Of a stretch of 64,000 nt of DNA, positions 1 through 8,511 are shown in pieces. Within the stretch, counting starts at the first letter, position 1. Each line of letters begins with the position of its first letter. The DNA lies in assembly GCF_000243675.2 (NCBI RefSeq), contig NZ_AHMM02000015.1, positions 790,001-854,000 of the forward strand, given 5' to 3'. The stretch comes from Leptospira inadai serovar Lyme str. 10 (GTDB lineage Bacteria > Spirochaetota > Leptospiria > Leptospirales > Leptospiraceae). The position numbers were made by a program, and so were the translations under genes. The notes under the pieces were generated by a model that worked only from the letters and a program-made list of their open reading frames with translations, ran no database searches and had not been told where the DNA came from.

Positions 1-124
1 CTCTTTTGGATATGGTATCATAAAATATTTTTACTGTTCCATCCCGAGTGGCGACTCCGGAAATTTTCGGATAATTTTTTAGTCCGTTTAATAGCTGTTC
101 CTCCTTGAGGGAATCGGTTTTTAT
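1..124 (-). CDS. C-terminal-ward part of an unidentified protein, cut by window edge
   Basis: On the minus strand an open frame runs from just after the stop of the next gene to the window edge. It reads through KTDSLKEEQLLNGLKNYPK and then SGVATRDGTVKIFYD, which looks like ordinary coding sequence. No ATG, GTG or TTG is visible in this frame before the edge, and it lies in the same frame as the neighbouring Cys-repeat gene, directly after its TAA. It could use an unusual start, be the tail of a gene interrupted by that stop, or be fortuitous. The family is not recognised. Confidence 0.35.
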   Translation of the reverse strand, partial: MKTDSLKEEQLLNGLKNYPKISGVATRDGTVKIFYDTISKR

Positions 125-127
125 CCT

Positions 128-523
128 TTAGTTGAGCGGTCTATACAATTCTTCTAAAGTCTTCTTGCATGAGATGGAGATTGCAGTCTCGTGTTCTTTT
201 AGACATTTAATAATTCGACCTCCTCCGGGAACCACCCATCGGCAGAATTTGGCTCGATCCTCTTTGCAGGATTCCATTTTAGTTTTGAATTCTTCTACTA
301 GCGAGCTTAATTGCTGTTTACAGGCGGAAGATAATTGTGACTCGTCCCTCTTTAAACATTCCATGATTTGATTTAAGATGTTCCGATCTTGGCAAAAAGT
401 CTCTATTTCGTTCTGGCAACGACTTAATTGAGATTGTTTTTTCGGGGCCGCGTCGATCGGGAACGATATAGGGATAATCAATGCTAAGAAATAGAACCAT
501 TTCATTTTAAATGTTAGGATCAT
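128..523 (-). CDS. Small secreted protein with two Cys-rich GLG1-like repeats
   Basis: A protein of about 132 residues with an N-terminal hydrophobic signal sequence (MKWFYFLALIIPISF) ending near an Ala-Ala site, so probably exported. The mature part carries two copies of a helical Cys pattern of the type C-x(3)-[IDE]-x(3)-F-C ... C-L ... C, the spacing seen in eukaryotic Golgi glycoprotein GLG1 repeats and in small periplasmic bacterial proteins. The Cys residues probably form disulfides. The start is uncertain: ATG at 523 has GGAAAG only one base away, and ATG at 505 also gives a good signal peptide. A longer frame back to 580 would overlap the AHSA1 gene. No function is assigned. Confidence 0.6.
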   Translation of the reverse strand: MILTFKMKWFYFLALIIPISFPIDAAPKKQSQLSRCQNEIETFCQDRNILNQIMECLKRDESQLSSACKQQLSSLVEEFKTKMESCKEDRAKFCRWVVPGGGRIIKCLKEHETAISISCKKTLEELYRPLN

Positions 524-557
524 GCTTTCCGGGATTCTATTTCGCGGATATTTTCCG

Positions 558-998
558 CTAACTTTTTCCGATCGATACATCTAGGAATTCTTTTAATTGT
601 GTTTCGATTATCTGAGTCCATCCTGCTACGAAATTATCCCGCTTTAAATCGGGATTTTCCCTCGGGAATGTTTCCAGACCGGAATGAGTCAGTCGAATTC
701 GAGTCGAGTCGCCTTCGGGAAATAGCTCGAAAGTTACATATGATTCTCCCGAGTATCCTTCGTACCGCCAGCTATACGTAATTTTAGAACCTTCCACGAC
801 TTCGGTGATTTTGCATAAGTGGACATATTTATTTTCATCCGAACCGGCAGAGAATCGAAATTCGAATCCGACTTCGGGCTTGAAAGCGGGTATATCAAAA
901 TACCATTTTTTCATTTCCTCTGTATTCGTTATCGCCTTCCATACTCGGGAAACCGATGCCTTTACCGTTATTTGTTTAATTACAAATTCTTGATTCAT
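558..998 (-). CDS. AHSA1/SRPBCC-domain protein
   Basis: 146 residues covering a single SRPBCC (START/Bet v 1-like) domain of the AHSA1 type. It opens with a beta strand (FVIKQITVKASVSRVWKAI) and the conserved T-x-x-E-x-x-x-x-W-Y segment. The middle has the typical G-S-x-I-x-Y-S-W-x-Y-x-G strand pair and the C-terminus ends in a long helix after V-A-G-W. In this family the fold makes a hydrophobic pocket; in bacteria the ligand is usually unknown. The ATG overlaps the stop of the upstream ArsR gene by four bases, so the two are translationally coupled. ArsR-AHSA1 pairs are a common bacterial arrangement in which the regulator controls the pocket protein. Confidence 0.85.
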   Translation of the reverse strand: MNQEFVIKQITVKASVSRVWKAITNTEEMKKWYFDIPAFKPEVGFEFRFSAGSDENKYVHLCKITEVVEGSKITYSWRYEGYSGESYVTFELFPEGDSTRIRLTHSGLETFPRENPDLKRDNFVAGWTQIIETQLKEFLDVSIGKS

Positions 999-1303
999 TC
1001 TTTACCCTCCAAATAGTTTTTTAAAGAAAGCAATTTTTTATCCCAAAATCCGCGGTAAAACTCCGCCCAGTCATGGACTTCTTTCAGTTTTTTTAGCTTG
1101 GCTTCACAATACCGTTCTCGACCCTTTTGCTTGATTACTATAAGTCCGCACTCCCGGAGTATCTTAATATGCTTTGATATGGAAGGTCTACTTATTTGAA
1201 AGTTAGCGGTCACTCCGTTCAATGTCAGGGGTTTAACGGAGAGCAAACGAATGATCTCCCTCCGTGTCGGATCGGCAATCGCTTGGAATACGTCGCGTCT
1301 CAT
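995..1303 (-). CDS. ArsR-family transcriptional repressor
   Basis: About 102 residues from ATG 1303 (MRRDVFQAIADPTRREI). It is a winged helix-turn-helix of the ArsR/SmtB fold: the ADPTRREIIRLL opening helix, recognition region SRPSISKHIKILRECGLI and the wing K-G-R-E-R-Y. No ArsR Cys metal-binding motif is present at the recognition helix, so it belongs to the non-metal group that partners SRPBCC proteins. An upstream TTG at 1351 is open in frame, but it coincides with the -35 hexamer of a promoter whose transcript would start downstream of it, so I prefer 1303. Probably autoregulated through the palindrome over its start. It is the first gene of a two-gene operon. Confidence 0.85.
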   Translation of the reverse strand: MRRDVFQAIADPTRREIIRLLSVKPLTLNGVTANFQISRPSISKHIKILRECGLIVIKQKGRERYCEAKLKKLKEVHDWAEFYRGFWDKKLLSLKNYLEGKE

Positions 1304-1351
1304 ATATGTAGCCGTTCGGCTACATATATGAGTTATTCTTCTCTTTGTCAA
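1299..1351 (-). promoter_or_regulatory. Promoter and perfect 16+16 palindrome overlapping the arsR start
   Basis: Reading the minus strand, TTGACA (1351-1346) is followed after 17 bases by TATATG (1328-1323), a sigma70-like pair. A perfect inverted repeat with arms CTCATATATGTAGCCG and CGGCTACATATATGAG and a 2-base spacer occupies 1299-1332. It covers the -10 hexamer, the expected transcription start near 1316 and the ATG at 1303-1301. A dimeric ArsR repressor binding here would block its own transcription. The predicted 5' leader is only about a dozen bases and lacks a Shine-Dalgarno. Confidence 0.7.
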
Positions 1352-1444
1352 CTTTTTTCTTTGGGAAGAGTTAGGTTTCGGATCGTTCGCAGGCGCTTCT
1401 TGGCATTTCGGATCTTTAGCTTTCGAAATTTATTTAGGTTCGTT

Positions 1445-1708
1445 ACTGACGAATTCAAAAGCGGGAGAAGTCTCAGGTAGGAGAATGATACTTCCAACTG
1501 ACTCATCTTTCGCCTTCCGTCGGATCTCCGTCCAGGCGGTTCTAAAAAGGGCGGTCTCGAATTTGTCTTGGGACCTACCGAATTTTACATCATGACCGAT
1601 CTGAAGTCCGCCGAATCTTAATAGAAAACGAAGTATTGTCGAATATTTACTTGAGTTTGCTATGGAATACTTCGACATGTACATGGCGTTTTTTCCGATC
1701 AAGAATTA
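1445..1708 (+). other. Possible remnant of a decayed coding region
   Basis: Two stretches in different plus-strand frames have coding-like composition. One reads GGLEFVLGPTEFYIMTDLKS up to a TAA near 1620. The other reads EYLLEFAMEYFDMYMAFFPI and ends at a TAG near 1709. Neither has a start and stops separate them, so this may be a frameshifted fragment of a lost gene. A minus-strand frame (1430-1702) across the same bases looks like a shadow. No family is recognised. Confidence 0.2.
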
Positions 1709-1904
1709 GGAGCCGTTGCGATCAGTAATATTGAATGCGGCTCAACGACGATCCGATATTCGCGCTTCGGTTTACTAATATCACTTGGCGTATTAGAAAG
1801 TTCTTTCGTTTCCTTGAGTAGGATTTCAATCCCCGCGAACAGTTAATATAATAGATAAGAATAGTATTATATTTGAATGAATTAAATATAATAATTTTAT
1901 TAGA

Positions 1905-3917
1905 TTAATCGCCGGAAAGTCGAATCTCTCTTAATATTCTTAAAATTTCTTCGAACTTATACGGTTTTTGAATCGTGTGTTTTAACCCGATAGCTTCGAT
2001 TTCCGATCGTAATTGCGGGTCGATATATCCGCTAGCTAGGATTAGGATTTTGGAGGAGTCCATCGATCTAAGTTTTCTCAGAACCTCTATGCCGCTTGCT
2101 TTGGGAAGATTTAAGTCGCATAAAACGACTTGTATCTTATCGCGATTGGCGGAAAAGACCGACAACGCTTCTTCCCCATCCTTAGCGGAAAGCAGGTTGT
2201 ATCCGAAGTGCGAAAGATAGTTTGTCAAAGGTTCCAGGATCATTTTCTCGTCCTCGACGACAAGAATCCATTCTCCGTTGCCGGACTGAGCCTTCTCTAC
2301 TTGTTCAGGCGGGCGGATCAATTTCCCCGTTTCAGTTTCGACGGGTAGGTATATGCTGAACTTAGTTCCCTGGCCTAACGCACTTTCTACGGTTATAAAC
2401 CCTTTATGATTTTCGACGATTCCTTCGACTAAGGCTAGGCCGAGTCCAGTTCCTTTTCCTAAAGCTTTCGTAGTAAAAAAAGGGTCGAAAATTCTCCGTT
2501 TCGTTTCCTCGTTCATTCCGATTCCGGTATCGCTGATTTCCAGTAAGGCGAATCTCTTTTGCGATACTCTCGGGTCTTTGGAGGAAAAAGAAGATCGATC
2601 AACTTCTTTCATGCCGATCGTGAGTTTTCCTCCCTTTTGCATGGCATCCTTTGCATTCAGAATTAAGTTAATGAAAACTTGATGGATTTGCGTGTAATCA
2701 CCGTTGATTCGAATCGGATCAGATTGAAAATCCGTATCGATTAGGATCGATTTCGGAAAGGTGGTCATTGCGATATTTAACGCCTCTTGAACTACTTGGT
2801 TTAATGAGATAGGTTGAAAGAACGACTCGGATTTTCTAGCTAAAGTCAGTAGTTGCTTTACTAACGAAGCTCCTCGTTCGGCGGCATTTCGAATTACCTG
2901 AACCGATTGCATAATTTTTTGCGGTTCCGATTTATTTTGCTCTAATAAGGAGGAGAATCCCATAATGACCGTAAGTATATTGTTGAAGTCATGGGCGACT
3001 CCTCCCGCGAGTGAACCTATCGATTCCATTCTCTGTGAATGAGCCAACTGCTTCTCAAGTTCGTGCTGTTTCGTCACATCTCGGGCAACGCCTATGATCC
3101 GATCCACCTTATCGTCGGATCCGATTACTTCAAAAGAATGAGCCCGTATCCAACGTTCGGAACCGTCCGCACGTATGATTCGGAATTTTTCGTTCATTCC
3201 TCCTCGATCGTTTTGTTTCCTGATATTCGCAAAAAACAGATGCAAATCGTCCGAATGGACGGAGTCCAACCAAGAATCCGGATTTTGAAAAAGGCTCTCG
3301 ATCGAGCGTCCCCAAATTCTTTCATACGCCGGGCTCACGTATAAGAGACGATCCGTTTCGGCGTCCTTCATCCAGAAGACCTCGTCAATTGTTTCCGCCA
3401 ATTGCCGAAATCTCGCTTCACTTTCTCGGAGAGCCTTTTCCGCATGTTTACGTTCGGAAATTTCTTGTATTTGAGCTACGAAGTAGTTCGGTACTCCGTT
3501 TTTTTTGCGGACTAACGACACGTCTAGTTGGATCCAGAGATAATGACCATTCTTATGACGGTATCTTTTTTCTCGACGATAGGAGTCTGATTTCCCTCTC
3601 AATAATTCCTGAACTAGCTTATGATCTTCCTCTAAATCTTGAGGATGGGTGATCGATCGGTAATCGGTTTCTAGCATTTCCGTTTCCGAAAGTCCTACTA
3701 TTTTGCATAATGCAGGATTTACGCTAATCCATCTTCCATCGGGAGAAACGATTGCAAAACCGTGTGGGGAGTGATGGATGGCCGCGTGAAATCTGAGCTC
3801 GTTTTCAATGAACGCTTTGTCGAAGGAGTCAGCTTCTCCGTTAGGCGGGTGAGATGGCTCAAGACCAGGTGGATCGCAATCTTTACTGCCTGAAGTTTGT
3901 TCTCCGCATTCTTGCAT
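1905..3917 (-). CDS. PAS-PAS hybrid histidine kinase with C-terminal receiver
   Basis: 670 residues, with no membrane segment, so cytoplasmic. Two PAS/PAC domains occupy roughly 40-160 and 165-285 (HSPHGFAIVSPDGRWISVNP; MKDAETDRLLYVSPAYERIW). A HisKA dimerisation domain follows with phospho-acceptor H309 in the GGVAHDFNNIL motif. The HATPase_c domain has an N-box (NLILNAKDAM), DTGIGM and GKGTGLGLALV. The C-terminal receiver (about 548-668) has the acidic pair in VVEDE, phospho-acceptor D601 in LCDLNLP and the conserved Lys in QKPY. The architecture suggests internal phosphotransfer to the receiver and then onward through an unlinked HPt. The H-box is the same subtype as the kinase at the right edge of the window, so the two are probably paralogues. 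No cognate regulator is adjacent. Confidence 0.93.
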   Translation of the reverse strand: MQECGEQTSGSKDCDPPGLEPSHPPNGEADSFDKAFIENELRFHAAIHHSPHGFAIVSPDGRWISVNPALCKIVGLSETEMLETDYRSITHPQDLEEDHKLVQELLRGKSDSYRREKRYRHKNGHYLWIQLDVSLVRKKNGVPNYFVAQIQEISERKHAEKALRESEARFRQLAETIDEVFWMKDAETDRLLYVSPAYERIWGRSIESLFQNPDSWLDSVHSDDLHLFFANIRKQNDRGGMNEKFRIIRADGSERWIRAHSFEVIGSDDKVDRIIGVARDVTKQHELEKQLAHSQRMESIGSLAGGVAHDFNNILTVIMGFSSLLEQNKSEPQKIMQSVQVIRNAAERGASLVKQLLTLARKSESFFQPISLNQVVQEALNIAMTTFPKSILIDTDFQSDPIRINGDYTQIHQVFINLILNAKDAMQKGGKLTIGMKEVDRSSFSSKDPRVSQKRFALLEISDTGIGMNEETKRRIFDPFFTTKALGKGTGLGLALVEGIVENHKGFITVESALGQGTKFSIYLPVETETGKLIRPPEQVEKAQSGNGEWILVVEDEKMILEPLTNYLSHFGYNLLSAKDGEEALSVFSANRDKIQVVLCDLNLPKASGIEVLRKLRSMDSSKILILASGYIDPQLRSEIEAIGLKHTIQKPYKFEEILRILREIRLSGD

Positions 3918-4024
3918 TGAAGCTCCTTGTTCCTAATAAATCAAAGTTGAAAAGTCGGAACGGTCCTTTTATAGAATCAGACAATTTTAGAACGAAATAA
4001 GATCGTTAACATTTGTTAATAAAA

Positions 4025-4045
4025 TAGGAGTTAGGAGTTAGGAGT
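4025..4045. repeat. Three copies of a 7-bp direct repeat
   Basis: TAGGAGT is repeated three times in tandem between the kinase gene and the larger microsatellite element. It has the same 7-base period as the GACAGAG array 90 bases downstream but a different sequence. Confidence 0.7.
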
Positions 4046-4135
4046 TTGGAAATAATTTAATTCCTATTCCGAGTTCGATTCTGAATGATCCATCTAAAAT
4101 GGTAACTGTTACCCGCAGGTTTATATTTGTGCGCG

Positions 4136-4512
4136 GGAGACAGAGGACAGAGGACAGAGGACAGAGGACAGAGGACAGAGGACAGAGGACAGAGGACAGA
4201 GGACAGAGGACAGAGGACAGAGGACAGAGGACAGAGGACAGAGGACAGAGGACAGAGGACAGAGGACAGAAAATTATTCCTATTACCCTGACAACAATTT
4301 TTTTAAAAACGAATTATGTTGGAACTCCTACACCGAGAAAAAGGGCAGAGGAAAAATCCAATGTTAGGGGAGTTTCCGTGTTCTATAGAAAGATTCTTGC
4401 GTTATAGTAGATCTTTCGTCTACCCCTGCTGCCTTTACAATGTCGAGCAGCTTCTGTCAAGTGTGAGCGAAGCGAGCGCGTCTGTCTTCAGTCTTCAGTC
4501 TTCAGTCCTCTG
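4136..4512 (+). mobile_element. Microsatellite-bounded repeat element, copy 1
   Basis: The left end is a perfect tandem array of the 7-mer GACAGAG (4139-4270, about 19 copies). A core of about 210 bases follows (it contains ACAATTTTTTTAAAAACGAA, then a GTGAGCGAAGCGAGCGCG stretch). The right end is an imperfect array of the same 7-mer in the opposite orientation (CTGTCTTC, three AGTCTTC-type units, then TCCTCTG). The same core and right end recur at 11762-11928 and 11929-12120, and the right half at 22013-22090. It encodes no plausible protein: the open frame through the array is only TEDRGQR repetition. Opposed arrays at both ends resemble a foldback or MITE-like non-autonomous element. Mobility is inferred from dispersal only. 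Confidence 0.6.
4139..4270. repeat. Perfect 7-bp tandem array (GACAGAG), about 19 copies
   Basis: 132 bases of uninterrupted GACAGAG units with no substitutions, indicating recent expansion by slippage or active homogenisation. It lies about 370 bases upstream of the double histidine kinase start, outside any plausible gene. Confidence 0.95.
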
Positions 4513-4644
4513 AACGTATCCCCTAAACGAGTGGTTTTGCGCACCTTGTAAATTCAATGGGGAATGAACCTATCGATAAACGAATAAAATTCTTTCTTGA
4601 TTTCGGAGCGCGAAGGAATCAGTTCTAGGAAAGAGTTCGTTAGA

Positions 4645-7600
4645 ATGAAATTGAAATCAACGCCGTACGACTTGCAAAATATCCTACGAACTGCACGTTT
4701 CTATTTTATAATCGTTCAATTTTGTATTTTCCATACTTATTGCACGCAATTATCGCACTCGGAAAATACCCCGAAAGTTAAGAACGGTATTCTTGATTTG
4801 AGATCCGGCTGGGACTTCAATACTCGGGGGCCGCTCGGAATGGACGGGATTTGGGAATTCTATTGGCGGGAATTTTATTCGGAATCGGCGTCCTCTTCCG
4901 GCAAACGACTTCAATCGGGACAATCCGACGGACTGCAACCTCGGTATGAACCTGTTCCCGACGCATGGAATAATTATGAATCCGGAAAGTTTCCGGGATT
5001 CGGATTCGCATCCTACCGGATGAGAATCTTGATGGACAAGCCGGTCCATGACATTTCGATTAAAATGTTGGAAGCGGCCACGGCATACAGGTTGTTCGTA
5101 AACGGAAAACTTTTATTATCCAACGGAAGTGTCGGTAGGACAAAAGAGACCGCCAAGCCGCTCTACAGGCCCGCGGTGGGTAATCCGTTTACATTAGAAA
5201 AAGATAATGAAATTTTAGTGGAAGTTTCCAATTTCTCGCATTCGAAAGGAGGACTTTGGGGACGTGTCTTCATCGGAAATCATTCCGAATTATCGACTAT
5301 GAGGCAAAGAAGTATTTGGTTCGATTTATTCATGAGCGGGGGCCTTTCCGTCATGGGATTTTATCAGCTGAGCCTTTTTGCATTTCTCAGGAGAGACCGT
5401 TTCAATTTGTATTTCGGACTCCTGTGTCTTTGCGCCATGGTTCGAATGGTTTTGACAGGGGAGCGATTCGCATTTTCCCTCTTTCCGGAATTTGATTTTA
5501 ATCTTGCCTACCGTGTGGAACTACTTTCGGCTTACTTGGAGAGTGTTTTTTTCGCTCTTTTTCTTCGTTCGATGTTTCCGGACGAAGTTAAGAAACCCGT
5601 CACGAGCACCTTGGTTGCCGGCTTTTTAGTATTAAGCGGCATCGCTCTATTTACGGAATTAGAGACTTACTCCAGAACGCTTCCTTTATTCAGCTTATTT
5701 TTAGTATCGGGAGGATTGTATCTCCTTTTTACGCTGAGCAAGGCCGTTAAGAAGGATCGGCCGGGCGCTTGGATCGGGCTCGCACTCTTTATAGGTCTAT
5801 TCACGATTATCGTCAACGATCTTCTTTATGCTAATATGATAATAAATACGACCTATTTCGTTTCTTACGGCATTTCCTTTTTCTTTATTGCTCAGGCATT
5901 TATGGTGTCGCGTCGGTTTTCCTACGCATACAATTTGTCCGAGAAGCTTGCCGACGACTTGCTTGAATCGAACCGGAGATTGGTTTCGTTAGATAAGTTG
6001 AAAGACGAATTTTTAGCGAACACCTCGCATGAATTGCGTACTCCATTGCAGGGAATCATCGGGATAGCGGATTCCGTAAAAAGGGGAGCCGCAGGACCTT
6101 TATCCCGTTTTCTGGACAGGCAGATGACTATGATTATCGCTAGCGGAGAAAGGTTATCGGCATTAGTGAACGATATATTAGATTTTTCAAAATTAAAGCA
6201 TAAGGATCTAGTGCTAAAAAGAATTCCGGTGGACCTTCGTCAATCCGTGGAATTTACATTGGGCCTTAATCGAGTAAACGTGGATGAGTCGAGACTTAGG
6301 CTGGTTAATGCGGTTTCAACCGATTTTCCCCATCTCAACGCGGATGAGAATCGATTACAGCAAATTCTTCAAAATTTAATAGGTAACGCGATTAAGTTTA
6401 CGGAGAGCGGAGATATTACGATCAGTGCTCGATTGATCGACTCGCAATTCGCGGAAGTCAGCGTGCGGGATACCGGCATGGGCGTAAAAAAGGAGGATCA
6501 AGAAAAGATATTCGATTTTTTTGAACAAGCAGACGGAGGGGACGCGCGAAATGTGGGCGGGGCCGGGCTGGGATTAGCTATTAGTAAAGCGTTGATAAGT
6601 CTGCATGGCGGGGAAATAGGGGTCGAGTCCGAAGATGGAAAGGGCGCGCGGTTTTACTTTACGATGCCTATCAGTGATCCTTCTTCGGAAAAATCCGATT
6701 CGAAACCGATCATGGAACAGTATATTAAAAGCGATGTCAGTTCGTTGGAATTGAATTTCATTCCGGACTCCTATTTTTTAAAGGCTAAAGGCGATTTTTC
6801 GCATGAATCGGTCAGAATTCTCGCAGTCGATGACGAACCCATAAACTTGGAAGTTATCAGCAACTATCTTGCCTTATGTAAAATGGATTGTCTGGCCGTA
6901 CGAAGCGGGCCGGAAGCTCTTGATATTTTGGAAAATGATAATTCGTTTAACATAATTATTCTTGATGTTATGATGCCTAGGTTTTCAGGATTAGAAACCG
7001 CCAAAGAGATTAGAAAGAATCATTCGGCTCTCGAACTGCCCATCTTGATGCTTACGGCCAAGAATCAAGATAAGGATTTGGTGAATGCCTTAAACGCGGG
7101 AGCTAACGATTATTTGCTTAAACCTTTTAACTTCGAACAGCTCATTCGAAGGGTAAATAACCTTATCGAACTCGCGAGCGGACATGAGAATTTAATGCGC
7201 CAAGAGAAAGAAAAGAGAATCGCGATTAATACGGTAAGACAAAAAATTAATATCGATCTTCACGACCACCTAGGCGGGAAGCTGATCGATTTAAAGTTTC
7301 TTTCGGAGGAATTGTTGAATTCGGAAGTTCCCGATCCCGCTTTGATCCGAAAAATCAACGGTAACGTAAATCAATCCATTCAGATGCTTCGGGATCAGAT
7401 GCTTAAAATAGAGGATTTAGGGTTGGTATCGGAAAATTTCTTTTCCGGAATAAATCTGATATTATTGAGAAGATATTCCAATGCCGGGAGAGATCTCGAC
7501 TTTCAGTGCGACGAAGACTTGATCAAAAATTCCATGATAAAAGCGAATGAAAATAACGTAATGGAACTTTACGGAATCGTTAACGAGATTGCGAATAACG

Positions 7601-7836
7601 ATCTGAAATACGGAGTCGGGACTTCTAAATGGAATTTCTGGTCTAAAAACCGGGAAATCATGATGGATATGAGATCGGCATCGTTGTATCATTTAAAGGA
7701 GCATGGAACCGGACGCGGAACCGAGAATTTAATTCAAAGATCCGCTAAGTTGGATGGCCGAATAGAAATGACTCTGTCGGATACCGGTTACCGAATCACT
7801 TTGCAAATACCCTTCGGAAAAATTTCCGAATCTTGA
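4645..7836 (+). CDS. 7TMR-DISM hybrid kinase fused to a second NarX/DesK-type kinase module
   Basis: About 1063 residues from ATG 4645 (AGGAAAGAG about eleven bases upstream; a TTG at 4597 is also in frame but has no ribosome site). Order: an N-terminal hydrophobic segment ending at a possible lipobox Cys (FHTYC), an extracellular DISMED2-like jelly roll (about 45-195), seven membrane helices (210-435), a short coiled coil, HisKA with H462 in NTSHELRTPLQG, HATPase_c (DTGMGV, GAGLGLAIS), a receiver with D774 (ILDVMMPR) and, unusually, a C-terminal HisKA_3-like module with H873 in IDLHDHLGGKL. A degenerate ATPase-like tail follows (NEIANNDLKYG; GTGRGTENLIQR). HisKA_3 kinases normally phosphorylate NarL-type regulators, and exactly such a gene follows 15 bases downstream. 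The last module lacks a clear DxGxG box, so its catalysis is uncertain. Confidence 0.9.
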   Translation: MKLKSTPYDLQNILRTARFYFIIVQFCIFHTYCTQLSHSENTPKVKNGILDLRSGWDFNTRGPLGMDGIWEFYWREFYSESASSSGKRLQSGQSDGLQPRYEPVPDAWNNYESGKFPGFGFASYRMRILMDKPVHDISIKMLEAATAYRLFVNGKLLLSNGSVGRTKETAKPLYRPAVGNPFTLEKDNEILVEVSNFSHSKGGLWGRVFIGNHSELSTMRQRSIWFDLFMSGGLSVMGFYQLSLFAFLRRDRFNLYFGLLCLCAMVRMVLTGERFAFSLFPEFDFNLAYRVELLSAYLESVFFALFLRSMFPDEVKKPVTSTLVAGFLVLSGIALFTELETYSRTLPLFSLFLVSGGLYLLFTLSKAVKKDRPGAWIGLALFIGLFTIIVNDLLYANMIINTTYFVSYGISFFFIAQAFMVSRRFSYAYNLSEKLADDLLESNRRLVSLDKLKDEFLANTSHELRTPLQGIIGIADSVKRGAAGPLSRFLDRQMTMIIASGERLSALVNDILDFSKLKHKDLVLKRIPVDLRQSVEFTLGLNRVNVDESRLRLVNAVSTDFPHLNADENRLQQILQNLIGNAIKFTESGDITISARLIDSQFAEVSVRDTGMGVKKEDQEKIFDFFEQADGGDARNVGGAGLGLAISKALISLHGGEIGVESEDGKGARFYFTMPISDPSSEKSDSKPIMEQYIKSDVSSLELNFIPDSYFLKAKGDFSHESVRILAVDDEPINLEVISNYLALCKMDCLAVRSGPEALDILENDNSFNIIILDVMMPRFSGLETAKEIRKNHSALELPILMLTAKNQDKDLVNALNAGANDYLLKPFNFEQLIRRVNNLIELASGHENLMRQEKEKRIAINTVRQKINIDLHDHLGGKLIDLKFLSEELLNSEVPDPALIRKINGNVNQSIQMLRDQMLKIEDLGLVSENFFSGINLILLRRYSNAGRDLDFQCDEDLIKNSMIKANENNVMELYGIVNEIANNDLKYGVGTSKWNFWSKNREIMMDMRSASLYHLKEHGTGRGTENLIQRSAKLDGRIEMTLSDTGYRITLQIPFGKISES

Positions 7837-7851
7837 GGTCGAGTAAATCAA

Positions 7852-8511
7852 ATGCACGAAGAAAAGAAGGTCGTAAATATCGGGATTGTCGAAAACGATT
7901 CCAGCTATCGGGAACAGATTATAAAGGTGCTGGAAGCCTTGCCGCAGATCGGTTCTCTACTTCATTGGGAATCCGCGGAAGCTTTTCTGCAGGATAAAAA
8001 AGGAAGAGGTCTGGATATAATATTACTGGATATCATGCTTCCGGGAATGAGCGGAGTGGAATTGGCCGCGAAACTTTCGGAAAGAGAACCCGAAACCAAC
8101 AAAATCATGTTAAGCAATATGAATTCGGACGAACTTATTTTTAAATCTCTAGGTTATGGAGCGATCGGATATATACTTAAATCGGAATTGAAGGACATTG
8201 CGGATATCATCGATATCGTTTTACGAGGCGGAGCTATTATCACGCCTACGATCGCGTTTCGCGTATTAAATAGCTTCAAGCGAATTGAAAGTTCGAGCGA
8301 AGTAAAACTTACTAAAAAGGAAAAACAAATCTTAGACGAGATGGTAAAGGGGAAAACGATTAACCGCGTAGCCGAATTCCTTGGAGTCAGTAAATATACG
8401 ATTCAGCATCACGTTAAAAACATTTATAGAAAGATGAATGTCCATAATCGAGCCGAATTGGTAAGAAGGGCCGGTGATATAGGTCTACTCAGGAATGATT
8501 CGGGTTTTTAA
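7852..8511 (+). CDS. NarL/FixJ-type response regulator (REC + LuxR HTH)
   Basis: 219 residues. The N-terminal receiver (about 8-125) has an acidic pocket (NDS), phospho-acceptor D60 in ILLDIMLPGMSG and the conserved Lys in ILKSE. A linker leads to a LuxR-type helix-turn-helix (about 150-213: LTKKEKQILDEMVKGK, then VAEFLGVSKYTIQHHVKNIY). It acts as a DNA-binding transcription factor, probably dimerising on phosphorylation. It starts 15 bases after the double kinase and is most likely co-transcribed with it, the kinase's C-terminal HisKA_3 module being the expected phosphodonor. Targets are not visible in the sequence. Confidence 0.92.
   Translation: MHEEKKVVNIGIVENDSSYREQIIKVLEALPQIGSLLHWESAEAFLQDKKGRGLDIILLDIMLPGMSGVELAAKLSEREPETNKIMLSNMNSDELIFKSLGYGAIGYILKSELKDIADIIDIVLRGGAIITPTIAFRVLNSFKRIESSSEVKLTKKEKQILDEMVKGKTINRVAEFLGVSKYTIQHHVKNIYRKMNVHNRAELVRRAGDIGLLRNDSGF

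Noticed and set aside
4139..4270. CRISPR array
   Set aside because: The units are contiguous 7-mers with no spacers, and no cas genes are nearby.
4099..4407. Plus-strand open frame through the microsatellite
   Set aside because: It consists mainly of TEDRGQR repeated because 21 bases equal three 7-mers; there is no ribosome site or conserved flank.
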